64,000 nt of DNA from Apoderus coryli (GCA_911728435.2 OU452199.1:42605253-42669252); one strand, 5' to 3'. Counted from the first letter of the stretch, positions 44,726-56,871 are shown. Numbers and translations: made by a program. Notes: generated by a model not told the origin, from the letters alone.

Positions 44726-45200
44726 AATATTGAGAAGTGCACGTTCTTCAAGAACCTTGGAGTCATTATATCCGAAGACCTGAAGTGGGAAAATCATGTC
44801 TCTGAAGTTGTTAAAAAAGCAAACTCGATGATCTATTTAATTCAGAAAGCTTTTACGGACCACTCGACTGACACGATAGTAAAGCTCTACAAGTCTCATA
44901 TACGACAAATCCTGGAGTACGTCGGTTTGGAGTGCTTACTATGTAAGGGATGTGGAGATCATCGAGCGTGTACAAAGAAAAGTAACTAGAATCCCTTTGG
45001 AATTACGAGAATTGTCTTATGAAGAACGCCTGGCCAGAATGAATTTGTCAACTTTGGAATGGTCTACACAGTGATCGCGACAAGGGTGAATTCGTTTAAA
45101 AACAGAGTGCATGGTGAACTTGGGGATATGTCGGGAGCGATGATACACTATTTTTGATTAATTGGAGGCCGCTACTTTAGATTAATAATAATAATATTTA
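44718..45200 (+). pseudogene. LINE C-terminal relic (CR1/L2-like)
   Basis: Thumb and C-terminus of a non-LTR RT: FFKNLGVIISEDLKWENHV, KANSMIYLIQKAF, TIVKLYKSHIRQILEY, then frameshifted SVWSAYYVRDVEIIERVQRK and SYEERLARMNLSTLEW. The final NSFKNRVHGELG matches the usual end of such proteins. The 3' end carries a TAA-repeat tail (45182-45197). The 5' part was lost, and at least two frame changes mark it as dead. Confidence 0.75.
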
Positions 45201-46689
45201 GAGTTATTCTTCTGTTGTTTTTTATTTCATCAGGTTAAAAAATAAATCGGAATTCTAAAAAATAGTTTTCCAAGTTTCCTTAAGCCTTAAAGTACACATC
45301 ATGATTACCTCTCAAGAACAAACAAAACAATGTTTATGTAAATGTTTAAAATGGTTGTGAAAATTCCGTAAACATGTTGGCTTATAACCACGTTTAATTC
45401 GAGTTTGGGTTATGATATACGCAGTATTCTGATACTGGCAAACTCCTGTTGGGATGTTACTGCCTGCATTGTGCATCTCTCTCTGGCTTTAATTCTGGTT
45501 TCACTGTACAATCTGTAATAAACGGGATGCGACCAGGTGCACCGGGATTGTCTATGCACTACTCTGCCGTTGGGAGCACGTTTCGTCGATTATTTATGAC
45601 ACAATCCAGAGATTCCAACTGGAAGAGGTTGTTTTGTGTATAGACTTTCTTATATTATGCAACACCGTTGTATATACTAAGATTGTTTAATATAAATTAA
45701 TTTGATTTAGACATCGCGAGCTTCGGTCATTTGAATAATTTACTTATTTTACCAAGTTCTTGTACAAGATATTGCTTGATATGAGATGTCCTAGATTTCA
45801 CGTGCCTCGCTTAGGAGCTTGTCATGTGTTGCCGTTCATTTTAAGCCCTGCGAGGACTAATATTTATTTTATCTGAGAATCTTGCAGAAACCTGCAACTG
45901 AAACTGAAAAATTTTGGGAACCCCTGACTTAATAAATCTAAAATATTGACGTCAAATTAATTTATTAAATGATACGTATTTGTATATATATGAACTATAT
46001 TAAAATTCACATATATCCATCTCAAACTACCCACAGCCTTGCTTTTATTTAAATAATAGGTAATTGCAACATGTCATTTTATTACTTGTATAAAATAATG
46101 TACACGAGGAAAATGCCTGGTAATTACAATAATCACTGGGCTTTAATTTGTGGTCGGCGAAGCATGATGAATTCAAAATTGCGTTTTATATAGCCATTTT
46201 TCTTAATATAATGTGACATTTGGCTTAATAAATCTCCATCCTGTTTTGTGTTGAAGAAATATAAACTATGGCGCGATAGTAAAACATGTTTTTATGCTGA
46301 CTATTTAGTATATTAAATGCAAAGAGTCAGTTAGTGAGAAGGGCTTGAAATAAACATCGTCGGACAACGAAAACTTACTTAATTCAGCTTTTGATTTTAA
46401 AATAAAATCTGGATAGAAAAAAAAAAACCTTTTCAAACCAAGAACTGTTCTGTGGATTTTCCACAAATGAATAGGCAGACTTAAGTCGAGGCACAACTGG
46501 GTATTTAAGTTTATTATTTTAGAAAATGAATTGGCTAAAATCAAAACATCTTTTGTTGAAAAAAAAAACGGTATCATACGCTTTCGGCCTTGAGGGAGTA
46601 GGACAAAGAAGGCTAGTTTTCTCAAAGCAAAAGCTGAGATTCTTTCTTTGCATAAAGCATTGGACAAACTGACACCAAATGATCAGATT
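45201..46689. other. Unassigned sequence
   Basis: Frames at 45449-45643 (+) and 46305-46667 (-) are not recognisable. A short plus-strand stretch around 46615-46715 (AEILSLHKALDKL) reads like a coiled-coil fragment, but nothing supports it further. Confidence 0.35.
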
Positions 46690-47213
46690 TTGGATGCTTC
46701 ACCCCAAGGTAATTTCCGAATTGGCTTTCCCACGATTTTTAACAAAAGTTAGAGGTAGTTTACCTTCCTCTTTAGTCGTTACGATTCCTGTAATCTCTTC
46801 CCTAGACCCTTTTCACTTTTTAATAACACGTTTTCGAACTACCTTCTTACGTGCTTTTCCGGCAACTATTGCTGTAGGTTCCTTAACATCTTCTGGGAGT
46901 TCAACAATATGCTCTTCTGTTGGTTTTTCATCAACTCTGATGCTCGTTACAGGCATCTGGCCCTCATCTTCCACAGTCACAATATGAGTAGTCTCTTCTT
47001 TGCCATCTTTCTTTTTCTTTTAACAATTCTCTTTTTCAGTAAACCTTCATAAACAATAGTGGTTTCTTGGAATTGTTCAGGAAGTTCCTCAACCACATAG
47101 TATGGTTCTTCAGGTGCCTCTTTTTCTTCAATTGTCACAGTAGTCTCTGGCTTTTTGCCTTCATCTTCGACAGTCACAATTTGTGTAGTTTCTTCTTTGC
47201 CATCTCCTTTTTA
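46690..47213 (-). pseudogene. Titin/sallimus-like repeat fragment
   Basis: Minus-strand acidic/basic repeats of ~65 residues resembling the extensible repeat region of insect titin (sallimus), a giant spring protein of muscle sarcomeres. Unit 1 has GKEETTQIVTVEDEGKKPET and VVEELPEQFQETTIVYEG, ending KKRIVKRK. Unit 2 repeats GKEETTHIVTVEDEGQMPVT, EEHIVELPEDVKEPTAIV and KKVVRKRVIKK. A third begins SREEITGIVTTKEEGKLPL. A one-base frameshift lies between units 1 and 2 and a TGA after VIKK, so it is a dead segmental copy. Titin identity is from repeat pattern only; another repetitive muscle protein is possible. Confidence 0.5.
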
Positions 47214-47344
47214 GTTGTAAAAAATACTACAAGACATAGTTCTCAGTTTAACTAAATCTTCAAGATAATTCTGAGAAGGCAAAGCCGTGAAAATGGATTT
47301 ATATTCTCATAATGAGAGGTTGGAGTAATAACGAGAGGTTCTTA

Positions 47345-48440
47345 GAGGATGTATGGATTCTATTTAAGCAAACGCTTGGATGCGTACCCGATGCCTTTAA
47401 TAGATAGCATAATTGACAAGTTTCGCGACGCTAGGTTCATTTCGACTATTGATCTCAGTAAGGCATATTTCCAAATACCTCTTGATCCAGAGAGTGCTCC
47501 TAAGACAGCTTTTTCGGGTCGTGGTAGAGGATTGTTCGAATTCAAGATGATGCCATTTGGTCTGGCTTGTAGTTCGCAAACTATGTGCAGGCTGATGGAT
47601 ATAGTGATATGACCAGCGTTGAAGCCATATTGCTTCTACTATATTGACGACCTGATAAATGCCACTCCTGATTTTGATACCCATATATCTGTTTTGAAGC
47701 AAGTTAATGAAAGACTAAGGTCGGCAAACTTAACTGTGAATTTTAACAAGTGTTGTTTTTGTCGTTCCTCATTGCAATGTCTTGGTTATATTGTTGACAA
47801 GGAGGGTCTCAGAACTGATCCAGAGAAGGTTAAGGCTGTAGTGGACTATCCCATTCCGAAGAACACAACTCAGATTCGTAGATTGTTATTCAGATATTAT
47901 CGTCGGTTTTTTAAGAACTTTTCTTCAATTTCATCCCCAATAACTGACCTTTTAAAGGGTAGAAAAAAAGGTCAGCCCATCACTTGGAATAATGAAGCCC
48001 AAAAAGCTCTTGAAGCTATTAAGGAGTCGTTGACTACGGCACCTCTTTTAGCAAGTCCTGATTATTCGAAGCCTTTCTCGATCATGACTGTTGCTTCAGA
48101 TACGGGGGTAGGAGCTGTTATTTTTCAAGAGGATGAGGGTACAGAGCACTCTGTAGCTTATATGAGCAAATCCCTAAATAAAGGACAAAGGAAATATACT
48201 GTTTTGGAGAAAGAATTGTATGCTATATTGGTTGCCTTAGAAAAGTTTAGAGGTTATATAGAGGGAACTAGATTCACTGTCTATTCTGATCATGGTAGCT
48301 TGGTCTGGTTGAATAGTATGAAGAATCCTTCAGCACGCTTGGCTAGGTGGTTAACAAGATTGGCATTGTTTGATTTTGAAATAATATAAAAGAAGGGATC
48401 AAAAAATGTACTGGCGCTTTTAGACCTTAGTAGAGGCGAA
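47345..48440 (+). pseudogene. Ty3/gypsy RT-RNase H relic
   Basis: Pol fragment of an LTR retrotransposon. RT blocks: RLDAYPMPLIDSIIDKF, FISTIDLSKAYFQIPLD, FEFKMMPFGLACSSQT and CFYYIDDLINA (the catalytic box), then LQCLGYIVDKEGLRTDPEKV. RNase H follows: VASDTGVGAV, SKSLNKGQRKYTVLEKELYA, FTVYSDHGSLVWL. The usual first RNase H acidic residue in 'TDAS' is Val here (TVAS). A stop near 47612 separates the fingers from the YIDD part, and a stop at 48387 precedes KKGSKNVLALLDLSR, the linker to integrase. No integrase, protease or LTRs are visible. Confidence 0.85.
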
Positions 48441-48589
48441 CCTTTGGAATATTCAGTTCTATTGGGAATCTGGGTCGAACTCTAGCATACGAGTGTAACC
48501 CCCAATAGAATGCTTGACGTAAGCGTTACACTTTAATTTCAGAATCGAAGCAATTTTCATGAATGCAGTAAAGAAGACAATTGATTGAT

Positions 48590-48801
48590 CGATAGGTCAA
48601 TGAATGAATGAAAATGTTAACGTCTGGACCGCTGTTCTGAATAATATGATTATTCAAGGAAACCTCACTACTCAAAAGTTTGAAACAATGTTGAGAGACC
48701 ACATCGTCCCAGCCATTCAGAAAATTATAGGATATGAAGCAAATATTATGATCCCCAATAGAAGCATTTTATCACCGTATTGGATATTGTCGAAATGTTA
48801 A
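48590..48801 (+). pseudogene. IS630/Tc1-type transposase fragment
   Basis: NVNVWTAVLNNMIIQGNLTT and FETMLRDHIVPAIQKIIG match the part of insect Tc1-type transposases between the first and second catalytic acids (pattern NVWAG...II.G.LT...Y..ML.D.I.PAI). The DGAPPH block that should follow is destroyed. Joined to no visible termini. Confidence 0.6.
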
Positions 48802-48879
48802 TGGTTAATCATTTTGGACCCTTTTTCAATTTCCGACGTCAGAAATATAGCGTTCCATTTAAAAAAGCCACTCGACCTC

Positions 48880-49625
48880 AAAAAGAAAGAATAGTTCGAA
48901 AAGGGTCTGAAACAATTAGTTTTATCTTTCTGATGTCCTAGATCTTGAACGCCTGAGTTTTTATGAAGAAAAGTAATTAATTATTGTTGAGAAAACCTTA
49001 ATCATGAAGATCACAGTCAAGGTCACACAGTAATAGTTTGAAACGAGTCGGAAAAGACTGAAACAATCACTATTATTTTTTTGATTTTTCCAGATAAATG
49101 CCTGAGAACTTGAACGCCTGAGTACATGCTAAGGAAAGTAATTAATGATTCAATTAATTAATTATCGTTGAACAACTCTTGACCTTGAAAATCACGGTCA
49201 AGGATGCACTAAAGTTCACACAGTCATAGTTTGAAAAGAGTCTGAAACAATTAGTCTGATCTTTTTGAATTTTTCGGATAAATGTCCTAGATGTTGAACG
49301 CCTGAGTTTATGTTAAGAAAAGTAATGAATTATTGTCGAAAATCACTTGACCTTGAAGATCACGATCAAACATATACTCAAGGTCATACAGTAATAGTTC
49401 GGAAAGAAGGTCTGAACCATTCAGTCGTATTTTTTAGACTTTTTCGTATAATTGTCTTGAACGCCTGAGTTTATGTTAAGAAAAGTAATTAATTATTATT
49501 GAAGAATCCTTGACCTTGAAGGTGACGGTCGAGGGTGCACTCACAGTCACACAGTAATATTCCGAAAAGTCTCACGTTTTTAAGCTTTTGGATAAATGAC
49601 CTTAAATCCTTATGTTAAGAAAAGT
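48880..49625. repeat. ~170-bp satellite, 4-5 copies
   Basis: The anchor TTGAACGCCTGAGT recurs near 48944, 49110, 49294 and 49456. It is accompanied by AAGAAAAGTAATTAATTATT, CTTGACCTTGAA.ATCACGGTC and CACACAGTAATAGTT. Periods vary from 163 to 184 bp. No coding content. It lies directly downstream of the transposase fragment. Confidence 0.8.
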
Positions 49626-50728
49626 ACAATTGAACTTTTGTTTATATCAATCTGAATATATGAATTTAAACATAAACCTATAATCGTGTTAAACGGCCTT
49701 TAATCGAAGTTCATCAAGAAAATGAATTTCATAAATTTCGCATTGTCTATAATTCTATAACAATGAGTTTACTTCATTGTTTTAATAGACATTTCTCAAA
49801 CTTTCCAAGGTTTAATAGCCTGTCTGGTTAATTTGATTTGCTCCGCAGGTATATAACCATCAGCACATGAATGTATAGGTATAATATCGAACTACTTAAT
49901 TCAAAACTAGCTCGGTACCTAATTATTAAAGTTTGTACACCGTTGCTTGTGCGATTGACGCTATATAAACCGTTTAATAAACTACATTATAATGGAACGA
50001 TGCCGCGATGGGGCGAGTCGCCCTTGCACTTTCTAAGTGCCCCATAATTTAGCTCTAAATAATATAATACTGGGCTTTCTAATAGACTTTAACCAATCAT
50101 AAATTATTTAGTAACTTTTCAATTTACAATTACTATACAGAGTAAAGCTTCAAATATTCCGGGTATACGGGAAGATAACTTGGAAACTAAGTATTGTTTG
50201 GCAAATTGATCTGTAACAGCGCGGCGTCGGTAAGGGGAATGCAGTTGTAATAAAACATGGCTGATTTCATTCATAAAATTTCCAGCGGCGTGCGTTGTAA
50301 AACTTTAGTAATAATTAATAAACATTCATGTGTTACTAAAAAATTAAAATTAATGAAAAGTTCTTCACGTGTTTGGTAAAAGCACCTACTGCTATTAAGC
50401 TATAACACCCAAGAAGTATTTTATTTAATTATTTATTTTATTTTAAATGTGTACTAAAGTTTGCATACCAAAAATGAAAAAAAAAAACGTTCTTATGAAA
50501 AACAAAAACATTCTAAAACAACTTAACGAAATAAATTAAATACTTTGGTAATTTTGCTTGATTTAAACAAAAAAATCTAATACAACTTAAAACTGATCGA
50601 AAATATTTAAAATATCTTGGATCTTTTTGTTGCTTTAAGTCACGTTTAGAAACTATAATTAACTGTTCTAAAAATTTCGATTACATATAAGGATCATAAT
50701 TAGTATTACTTTATAGAAAGTGGCAATC
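49626..50728. other. Unassigned AT-rich sequence
   Basis: A short GC-richer island at ~49998-50045 (TGGGGCGAGTCGCCC) stands out, but no RNA gene or element could be fitted to it. Confidence 0.4.
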
Positions 50729-50993
50729 TTTTAGATTTCGTCAACTTGAGCATCATCATTATCAGTCTCGCTGTCGTCATCTTGTCCTAAAGTTATTATA
50801 ATGAGTTCAATTTCCTCCAAAATTCTTCTTCCAACTCTTTAACATGTCGGCAAAAACTATTACAATCATTACTGGATCTTAAGAACTTCTTTAATGTAGT
50901 TAGGTTGAAATTTCCGGTTGGATTGCGGGTTCTTGTATATTTAATTTAAGTTTTGCGTAAGTGAACTCTATTGGATTTAACTCGCACATATAC
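50729..50993 (-). pseudogene. DDE transposase C-terminus (IS630-like family)
   Basis: Minus-strand LRTPPYMCELNPIEFTYAKL holds the third catalytic region (P.Y..ELNPIE) of an IS630/Tc1-type DDE enzyme. It is followed after frameshifts by NYIKEVLKIQ, FCRHVKELEEEFW and an acidic tail LGQDDDSETDNDDAQVDEI ending in a stop. Insect relatives end in a similar 'HV...E.EF......DDSDSD' tail. The upstream catalytic residues are absent. Confidence 0.6.
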
Positions 50994-52440
50994 GGAGGCG
51001 TTCTAAGAGATGTTTTTTTTTTAAATCGAACTACCCTGATTTTTTTAGCCAATAAAATTGCATATTTTTGTTCATTTTAAATAATATATGACAATTAATA
51101 CTTCTAGTTTTAGAAATATCAAAAATCGAGAGCGGTATTGAAACATTTCTTGTTACGAGGATTTTTGGACACTCTGTAATTTTGGTATAGTGTTAATTTC
51201 TGTCATGATTATGTTGTTAATCTTTAAAATACCAAAATTCTTTTGTAGTTAAATTTGGCAATATAGGATTTTTTTGTCCGCATTCCTTGCGTTGTCACAG
51301 ATTCGTTTGCCAAGCAATAATTAATACTATTGTTAATACTTGTTATGCATATCAGCAGATACATTTATAATAATTTGCTTCTGATGTTATAAACAAACAA
51401 CAAATTTTACTCACTTAGTCAGTGACGATTTCTATAGAACGTAAAAATTTTATAATATGTATATTCGTCCATTCATTATTTTCAGACTTTAACTGATGAT
51501 AAATATTTAAAAGCAGACGCTGGCTTGGCACATATAAATCTTAATACTTAAACTGCCAACGTGTTCCGCTCGTGTCGTATACCGTGTCGTATACTGACTG
51601 TGTCTGATACAGTGACTGCAAAAAGTTTCATCCACTTGCGGTTTCATTAAAAATTATTATCTAATTTGATAGATCTTCTTTCATTTTATTAATCTAAGAA
51701 AAAAGATGTTGCACGGATAATACTGGACTTGAAATCACGGTACTCCACATACAAGATACGACCATGGAGATAAGTAGACAGGAATGTTAAAATACAACCT
51801 GCTTACTTCATTGTGTCATGGCAAATCACAACAATTCATTAAATACGACTGTATACAAGGTGTTGACGTTTTTGAAACACGGAGGACGTATAGCACTCTA
51901 GAAGGTGACATGCTAAACTCGTTTTTCGGCGTTTCTTCGAAACTATCAAAGAGAACTTAGTGCACTTTGCCGTAGATTTTAATGGGATATCGAACGAATA
52001 TTTTGGAACCTTCATAGTTTCATTGATTTTACATAAAAAGGTACTTTTATCGAAATTTACATCTAAATGTTGAAGTGTTTTTCAAGCTTTGTAAATTAAA
52101 TTAAAGAAGTAATCCATTGGATGCAGTGGAGTGTAATATAATTACAATAAAAATACATACATCGTCTCCACAAATAAAATTGTATTAAGATTCCTTTATA
52201 AAAGGGGACATCTTTCGGAGTCCCGCTCCATCATCAGCCTAAAAGGCAACAACATAAATTCTTAAACATAAATAACTATGATCTTACAAAAGAGAAACAG
52301 TAACCAAACAATATACAAACCTTAAATTTAAATCTTAAGTGTTAAAAATTGTAAAAAACAACCATACGGGCAAGGCCCTTGACAGACTGAGTTGGAATTT
52401 AATAATTAAGGAAGACAAAGCATACATTTGAGTGGTATAT
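50994..52440. other. Unassigned sequence
   Basis: No domain or terminus recognised. TATACAAGGTGTTGACG near 51852 is reminiscent of a CAGGGTG end but is degraded. Confidence 0.4.
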
Positions 52441-54440
52441 CTATACAGGGTGAACCATCGCTCAGTACCAAAATTTTAACCACGTGCTCAGAGAAGCACT
52501 GAAAAAGCTCAAAGTGGAAATTCAATGACCTATGCATTTCCTGCAAATCAGTAAAATTGACTACTGATCAATTTTCCGTTTGTAGAGCCAGATTTGAATT
52601 GGGAAATATGAGAGTAGAGTTTCTCACTACGAACAATAAAAAGTCTTGCGACGCCTCTGTTACTGCGAAACCAAAATCAGCATTTGATCATACCCCTACA
52701 TAACTCCTTTCAATCCCTACACCACTGTTTAGATTAACATATCTATTCCAATTTTAATTAATCTGGCTTGCATGTCTGCTGCACATACTTTGTGCCTTAT
52801 TCTTAAATTAAAATTATACAGCCTGAAGTAAGGCATATAATAGCCGCAATGTACTTCAACCATTAATTATGAAAATTTGGTTATGCTGTGCCTTTTAAAC
52901 TGTACAAATAAGGCGGTATAGGGTTGGGATAATTTACCATACCCTGATAATATCATCTAGACTAGTTTATTTATGTTTTTAAATAGCCAATTAGTTGTAA
53001 GAAGCATGGAACACCTATTGGGATATGTATTTAGTTAATTTTTGGTTGCTATTAGTTGATTACACGTTCGTTCGATATAGACATGCAAACTTCCAGCGAT
53101 ATACTGAGTGAGCCGCTGTGCACCTTTGTGGGGAACCTGTTAACCGATGGATTGGAAAAATTGCTTTTAACCATAACTTGGTTAGTACAACGAATGTTGT
53201 CCGTTGTTATTTGCGCACAATTGGAATCTCCTTTCAAATGAATTTGTTACTTTTACCACCGAATATAGATCTCTATAATTTTTGGACGCTGCTTTTACTA
53301 GCATGTAATATTCTTCTAGATTCTCCAATAACTCTTAAACACAAAAATGAAGGTTACAGGCATTTAAGAATCAATAATAATAAGAGTTTGTTAAATTTGG
53401 AACAGGACAGAAATATTGACAAAACACGCCAACAGTTGTTAACCTTATCCAAACTCCGAATAAATTTATAGAAATAAAATAACCTAAATTAACAAAACTG
53501 TAAAGCATGAAATTGTTTAAAATGCCATTTATTTTTTGTTCCTAACTCTATATCCGATGAAACGTGACTACAACAGTGTAATTAACAAAATATATATAAA
53601 ATTGAAACAGTAACTAAAAATAGGGGTCCAGAATCGTCCATATATCCAGAGGAATCATTATTATATGAACAACAAAAAAAAAAAAAGCCCAAGCACAATT
53701 AAAATATATACCAAATGTAGAGGCTTAATTGGTTTCATTACACATCAGTAATTCTGTGTGTTTTTTTTTTTGGGGGTTTCGACATTGACATGTTTTATTA
53801 GTGGTCGAACCTTTTTTTTCTGTGTGCAAATATGCGTGGTTAGGTCAGAAGGTGAACGCTAAAACAAACATAATATAGGATGGGGTGTTGGTCCTATGTA
53901 AATACTACCGTTTTAATGTATAGTTGCAAAAATGTTGTTGATGTTGGAAGTGGTTTGGATTTATCCACACTAGCCTGTGGACTATTTATCAAGGTATCGC
54001 CTACCTATCGCGCACTTTATATTACAATTAAATTTACAGAATTTAAGGGTAAAACTCACAATAATTGAGAGAGTGTTGAGGAAAATTTGAAAAATCGTTC
54101 AAAAGTAGATTTTGTGTAAATATGATAATACCAACAAATATTTAACATATACACTGTGTCCAAAATAATAATGGGATAGCACTGGAATCTTGGAAACGAT
54201 AGGAGTTACAATGTCTAATAAATTAGAGAAAAATTGTACAATTTAAACACCTTTTAAAATATACCTAAATTTCTATTTTAAATTATTAGATGAATTAGGG
54301 GCAGGGGCGTAGTGATGCCGTTACGGGCCTGTGTTCCAAGGCATTTCCGGGCCCACGCCCTCACAGCCACACCCATCAAAAAACAAAGTACCAATATTTA
54401 TACGTTTATTAAGAAATCAAACAAAGTTAGCCAAAGCACA
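52441..54440. other. Unassigned sequence with stray transposon ends
   Basis: TATACAGGGTGAACCATC near 52443 is an isolated CAGGGTG-type terminus. Two overlapping plus-strand frames at 53056-53471 (SDILSEPLCTFVGNLL; PPNIDLYNFWTLLLLACN) have hydrophobic stretches but no family I can name. Frame 53880-54068 is likewise unknown. Confidence 0.35.
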
Positions 54441-54445
54441 ATTTA

Positions 54446-54557
54446 ATTTTTTTTTTTAATTTTTTTTGATTTTTTTTCTAAATTTTTTTTTTCTATTTTT
54501 TTTTTCTTAATTTTTTTTTTTAATTTGTTTTTTTGATTTTTTTTTTTTTTTTTTTTA
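54446..54557. repeat. T-rich low-complexity tract
   Basis: More than 100 bases of T runs broken by AA, GA or C every 8-12 bases. It is followed by the dispersed repeat shared with 29505-29565 in inverse orientation. Confidence 0.85.
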
Positions 54558-54703
54558 AAACCCTCAATGACTTTTTTCATAGATAACTACCACAAACCGA
54601 CTGGGAAATCCCGCAAGGGATTTCTTGTTTAAAATAATAACAAAACTTGTAGTTTTTAACATCTCTTTACTATGTAGACAAATTATTTTTTAGTTTCTGG
54701 AAT

Positions 54704-55420
54704 ACAGGGTGATTTGTGAAAAACGCCGAATTTTGTTTTCTTAAATATTTTGAAAACTATTGATTTTCGACACAAAGTTTAAGATCAAGAATTTAATGGT
54801 TCTAATATATATATATAGACGGCACTTTCAAAATTAACGTCCGCCGTTTTGCCTTACAGCTGCCACCATCAACTTGGTTTTTTTTTGTTTAAATTCGGAC
54901 CTGCATTTTTAATTTTGTTTTCTAAAATGGTTTGTCACTACCCTGAAAATACGGTATAACTCAAGTATGATCTCGACGTTTCGATTCGATAGTAGTCATC
55001 ACCAATGATTTTTCCGTTATACAGACCTGCATTATTTTTTGCTGAGCGAAAATAAAGTATTTTAAAGGGCATTATATAGTAACATATTTGGTATTTTAGC
55101 TAAGCAAAAAATAATGCAGGTCTGTATTAAGGAAAAATCATCGATGGTAACTACTATCGAATCGAAAAGTCAGAAACCGTACTTGAGTTAGACTTTATTT
55201 TAAGGTAGTAACAAACAAAAATGCAGGCCTGTATTTGAAAAAACAAAGTTGATGGTGGCAGCTGCAAAACGAAACGTTAACACGTGTTGATTTTGAAAGT
55301 GCCATGTTATAGACATATTAGAAGTTAGAATCATTAAACTTTTTATTTAAAACTTTCTCTCGAAAATCAACAGTTTTCGAAATAGTTAAGAAAATAGGAT
55401 TTTATTAATTTTATTGTATT
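54704..55420. mobile_element. Large palindromic (snap-back) element
   Basis: The arms ~54720-55043 and 55103-~55405 are inverted copies of each other. The 23 bases nearest the centre (from ACAGACCTGCATT, 55021-55043) pair perfectly with 55103-55125. Outer shared words include GGCACTTTCAAAAT/ATTTTGAAAGTGCC and GATTTTCGA. The left end has ATACAGGGTGATTTGTG; the matching right terminus is lost. The loop is ~60 bases. No coding frame. Confidence 0.75.
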
Positions 55421-55444
55421 TTTCTTGAACCTTGTAACATTTTT

Positions 55445-56141
55445 TTATTCTTTTCTTATCTTGGGATTTAAGGTTGCTTAAGCTGGATCTGTTTCTTATG
55501 GCTACATTGTGAGAAATTCCAGATCTTCTGAGAATATGGGTACAATAAAAATCTTATACTATGCTTATATCAGGTCAATATGGTTAATATGGTTTTCATA
55601 TTATAACTGTTACAATGTTTCTGTTGAGAGAGTTCAGCGTAAGTTCTTAAAATAATTATGTTTCAAAACTGATGGATCATATCCAGACAGAGGAATAGAG
55701 TATGACATCTTGTTAACAAGATGTCAAATATAAAGTTTAGAATTAAGACGAAAAATCCATGCAGTAAAATTCCTTTTTAATATAGTAAGATTGATTGCGC
55801 TGAACTCTTGCAAAAGTTGTATTTTTTGGTACCAAGGCAAAATTCGAGATCTTCTAATTTATTTGATAACGACCGACCTAAGACCAATTTGTTGATGAAG
55901 TCGCCTGTCTACACAATGTGTCAGACATATAACTTTATAAGCGATGAGAGTGATATTTTTTTTGATCACTTAAGTACTGTTTTGGGTGTTTTGAATGAAC
56001 ATTTAAGTTGAATGTATGATGTTTCTTTCTTTCTGTTTCGGTTTATTTGTATTGTTATTATTAATATTAAGTAATTTTGTAAGATTGCTCTGTAAATGGA
56101 TTTTCTATTGAGCAATAAAGCAACTATTATTATTATTATTA
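55445..56141 (+). pseudogene. LINE 3' end relic (CR1/Jockey-group)
   Basis: C-terminal RT part: NMGTIKILYYAYIRSIW, SVERVQRKFLK, CFKTDGSYPDRGIEYDIL, LELRRKIHAVKFLFNI, then QKLYFLVPRQNSRSSNLFD to LGVLNEHLS before the stop. It aligns block by block with the LINE at 20514-22277 (SLENVQRKFL, FKIDGRFPARGYD, LEMRRHF, LRFNIPQFNSRSAYLF). Two frame changes and internal stops. The 3' UTR closes with GAGCAATAAAGCAACT and ATT repeats (56125-56141). Confidence 0.75.
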
Positions 56142-56780
56142 AGAATATTTGAAAACCCTCGACGACCATCAGGATATAGGCCACGCATTTTCTAGTAAGA
56201 AAAAATTTGACTGTATATAAAAAAACCGCTATAACACCATTTCTATAGGCATGGTACATCATAAACTGCAACCATAAATCATAATCTTGGGCGCTAGTAG
56301 GCAATAAAACGAATATATTTAATAGCCCAGATCCGTCCCGTCGAGTCGTGTCGCGTCGTTTCGAATATATAGTGCCAGGTCGTTAAAAATATCGGAAAAA
56401 TCATCTGTTCCCATGCGAGTGTAAGCGGGTTTTGTAATTCTATATAAAAAGATAGAGCAGACTTTTCATTTTCTTTAAGTGTTATACCCTTGTGTCTTAT
56501 AGGTTAAGTTTGGCAGTTATCTTGTCCCAAAAAATCGTATAAATTTATGAAAATAGAGTAATTTTTATACGAATTTTTGAATGTGTGTTTGTGTAAAGAT
56601 AAGATTGCTATTTATATAGCAAAAAGCAACGTGAATAAAACTTTTCATATAAGATGAATTTCGGGGGGGTTTTTTCACAGTGGAGATCGTGAGTTTGCCT
56701 TCAGGGGGCGCAAGAAGTTTAGCCTAAATCTTTAACTCGTTATAAATTTTTTTTTAAACAATAATAATTGTATTAATGTA
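56142..56780. other. Unassigned sequence
   Basis: Contains CGTCGAGTCGTGTCGCGTCG-like short TCG-rich words near 56338-56360 and a G7 run near 56663. No gene supported. Confidence 0.4.
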
Positions 56781-56785
56781 GCCTT

Positions 56786-56871
56786 GTATAGTACGACACA
56801 GTTAAGGATGATACACTTTTATATGGATAACCCATTCAAAAGCGTATATTCTTAACTGTGTCGTACTATAC
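56786..56871. repeat. Perfect 21-bp inverted repeat (hairpin)
   Basis: GTATAGTACGACACAGTTAA(G) at 56786-56806 is exactly complementary to 56851-56871 around a 44-base loop. The loop edges continue partly (GATACACTTTT against AAAAGCGTAT). It sits immediately upstream of a LINE 3' end. It may be a tiny MITE; no TA or TTAA duplication is clear. Confidence 0.8.

Noticed and set aside
52200..52270. Penelope-like element end (TCCATCATCAGCC words; also near 43850 and 44295)
   Set aside because: ATCATCAG words are short and common. No GIY-YIG or RT sequence lies next to them.
53056..53471. Chemoreceptor-like fragment
   Set aside because: Hydrophobic stretches only; no family signature, no splice sites and two competing frames.
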